From the NCBI RefSeq assembly GCF_000731955.1, contig NZ_JNCK01000001.1:620001-684000 (forward strand): DNA of 64,000 nucleotides. The letters run 5' to 3'. Below, piece after piece: positions 63,141 to 64,000 of this stretch. Position 1 is the first letter of the stretch, and every line of letters starts with the position of its first letter. The position numbers and the translations under genes are program-made. Under the pieces are notes generated by a model. The model was not told the origin of the DNA, searched no databases, and saw only the letters and a list, made by a program, of their open reading frames with translations. The DNA is from Halomonas zincidurans B6. Lineage in GTDB: Bacteria; Pseudomonadota; Gammaproteobacteria; Pseudomonadales; Halomonadaceae.

Positions 63141-63551
63141 TTAATGGGTGCTGCGCATCTGCAGGATGGCGCCGACCACGTCGCGTCGCGTGACGATGCC
63201 GACCAGGCGCTCCTGTTCGACCACCGGGTAGACCTTGGGCTTTTGTCCCTGCATCTCCTGGGCAAGGTCGGTCACGCTCTTGTTGGGCGTGACCGTGAGC
63301 ACCTCATGGCGCATCAGCTCGCGTACCGGTGCCGGCTCGTCGCTGAGATAGACGCTCTCGAACAGCTTGGCCATCACGTCATGTTCGGAAATGAAACCGA
63401 TCAGGTGATCGCGTTCGTCGACGACCGGCGCGCCCGGCAGTCGGTGCAGGGCCAGGCCGGCCACGAGCGTCGCCACCGATGTGTCAGCGGTGACTCGGTA
63501 ACAGTCGCGGGACATGATGTCGCGTACCGTCATGGGCGCCTTGTCGGTCAT
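63141..63551 (-). CDS. CBS-domain pair protein
   Basis: The 136-residue protein consists of two CBS domains only: VRDIMSRDCYRVTADTSVATLVAGLALHRLPGAPVVDE and VRELMRHEVLTVTPNKSVTDLAQEM. Stand-alone CBS pairs bind adenosyl nucleotides and regulate partner proteins. The partner is unknown. ATG 63551 lies behind GAGGAGACAAG. Confidence 0.85.
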   Translation of the reverse strand: MTDKAPMTVRDIMSRDCYRVTADTSVATLVAGLALHRLPGAPVVDERDHLIGFISEHDVMAKLFESVYLSDEPAPVRELMRHEVLTVTPNKSVTDLAQEMQGQKPKVYPVVEQERLVGIVTRRDVVGAILQMRSTH

Positions 63552-63926
63552 GTGCTTGTCTCCTCGAAGGACTGATAACCCTGCTGGACCCGACCCTGTC
63601 CGACCGGGATTGCCCGGCCCGCGTTTCCTGCGGTGCGATCAAAAGCGCCACGAAACGACGTCCGTTGCACTTGCGGTTTCAGCATAGCCCAGCTCAAGGA
63701 GGATGATGGGCTGCTCCGCGAGTACCTGGGGATCATGCGCAACTGCTATCCTGGGGGGCACGCCACCGATATTCCGGCTGGTTCGTGGTCTGCCAAGCGA
63801 TTGGCTCCGCTCCTGGCTGGCGATGAACGCGAACAGCAGCGGGGCGGTCATATAAGCAACTGTCATAAATAGCCTATATGTTATCTTGGTCGCCCTGGGC
63901 GACCGGTTACGCTGCAAGGAGGTGCC
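63552..63926. other. Intergenic region without supported gene
   Basis: The 375 bases between the divergent CBS gene and the last gene carry no supported coding region. A 92-codon minus-strand frame at 63639-63917 has no ribosome site or family features. The right half (63850-63900) is AT-rich and probably the promoter of the last gene. Confidence 0.5.
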
Positions 63927-64000
63927 ATGAACGCAAGAGACTATCTCGCCAGGCGGGGCATCGCGCTCGAGCGTGAGGAGGAACGCCCCAATACCCTGGA
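63927..64000 (+). CDS. Unknown gene, 5' end only
   Basis: Only about 24 codons are present. The start is well supported by AAGGAGG six bases before ATG 63927. The visible residues MNARDYLARRGIALEREEER are helical and charged and do not identify a family. Confidence 0.5.
   Translation, partial: MNARDYLARRGIALEREEERPNTL

Noticed and set aside
63639..63917. A 92-codon minus-strand frame and an 80-codon plus-strand frame in the same place
   Set aside because: No ribosome site or recognisable motif; the two frames overlap each other and the likely promoter of the last gene.

Overview
The window reads as a GC-rich gammaproteobacterial chromosome segment, most likely from the Halomonadaceae (Halomonas and relatives). 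The evidence is the conserved order nnr-tsaE-amiB-mutL-miaA-hfq-hflX-hflK-hflC-hisZ-purA with queG divergent, together with a SufT-type suf operon, a rimK/RimB-type pair, a DUF3549 gene, TAXI-TRAP transport genes and short bifunctional PutA. The genus is inferred from gene content only.

Layout. 1-2.3 kb: the start of a carbon-nitrogen hydrolase (beta-ureidopropionase-like) divergent from an NCS1 nucleobase permease, suggesting pyrimidine or hydantoin use. 2.3-8.0 kb: a LysR regulator divergent from a TAXI binding protein, a fused TRAP permease and a two-gene AtuA/DUF1446 enzyme. 8-11.6 kb: a NarK-like MFS porter and an envelope M23 (LytM-fold) protein that lacks one active-site histidine. 11.8-14.7 kb: a pirin, LysR and glutathionyl-hydroquinone reductase cluster resembling E. 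coli yhaK/yhaJ/yqjG. 14.8-16.8 kb: a complete-looking group II intron with its maturase, inserted in the right arm of a REP-like palindrome. 16.9-31.2 kb: the housekeeping block listed above.

31.3-41.4 kb holds the most interesting region, a six-gene minus-strand operon. In transcription order it encodes UDP-glucose 6-dehydrogenase, an Alg8-like glycosyltransferase with an extra C-terminal domain, an Alg44-like PilZ/membrane-fusion protein, a PL14-type lyase, a PL5 (AlgL-type) lyase and a very large Sel1-repeat lipoprotein. It looks like a c-di-GMP-controlled, synthase-dependent exopolysaccharide system rebuilt from alginate parts but fed by UDP-glucuronate instead of GDP-mannuronate. It has no AlgE, AlgG, AlgX, AlgI/J/F or AlgD homologue in the window.

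41.4-47.8 kb: an Rrf2 regulator and sufBCDS-sufT, with an IscR-type site in front. 47.9-55.9 kb: a SanA-like protein, a small helical protein, rimK with a RimB-type protease, a DUF3549 protein, an amino-acid (cystine-like) ABC transporter, YqcC, OmpW and a YbgE-like membrane protein. 56-61.8 kb: proline catabolism (putP, putA and an AraC regulator). 62-64 kb: two small hypothetical genes, tRNA-Gly(CCC), a CBS-pair protein and the first codons of an unknown gene.

No CRISPR array, rRNA gene, IS transposase or prophage was seen. The group II intron and its flanking REP-like palindromes are the only mobile or repetitive elements recognised.
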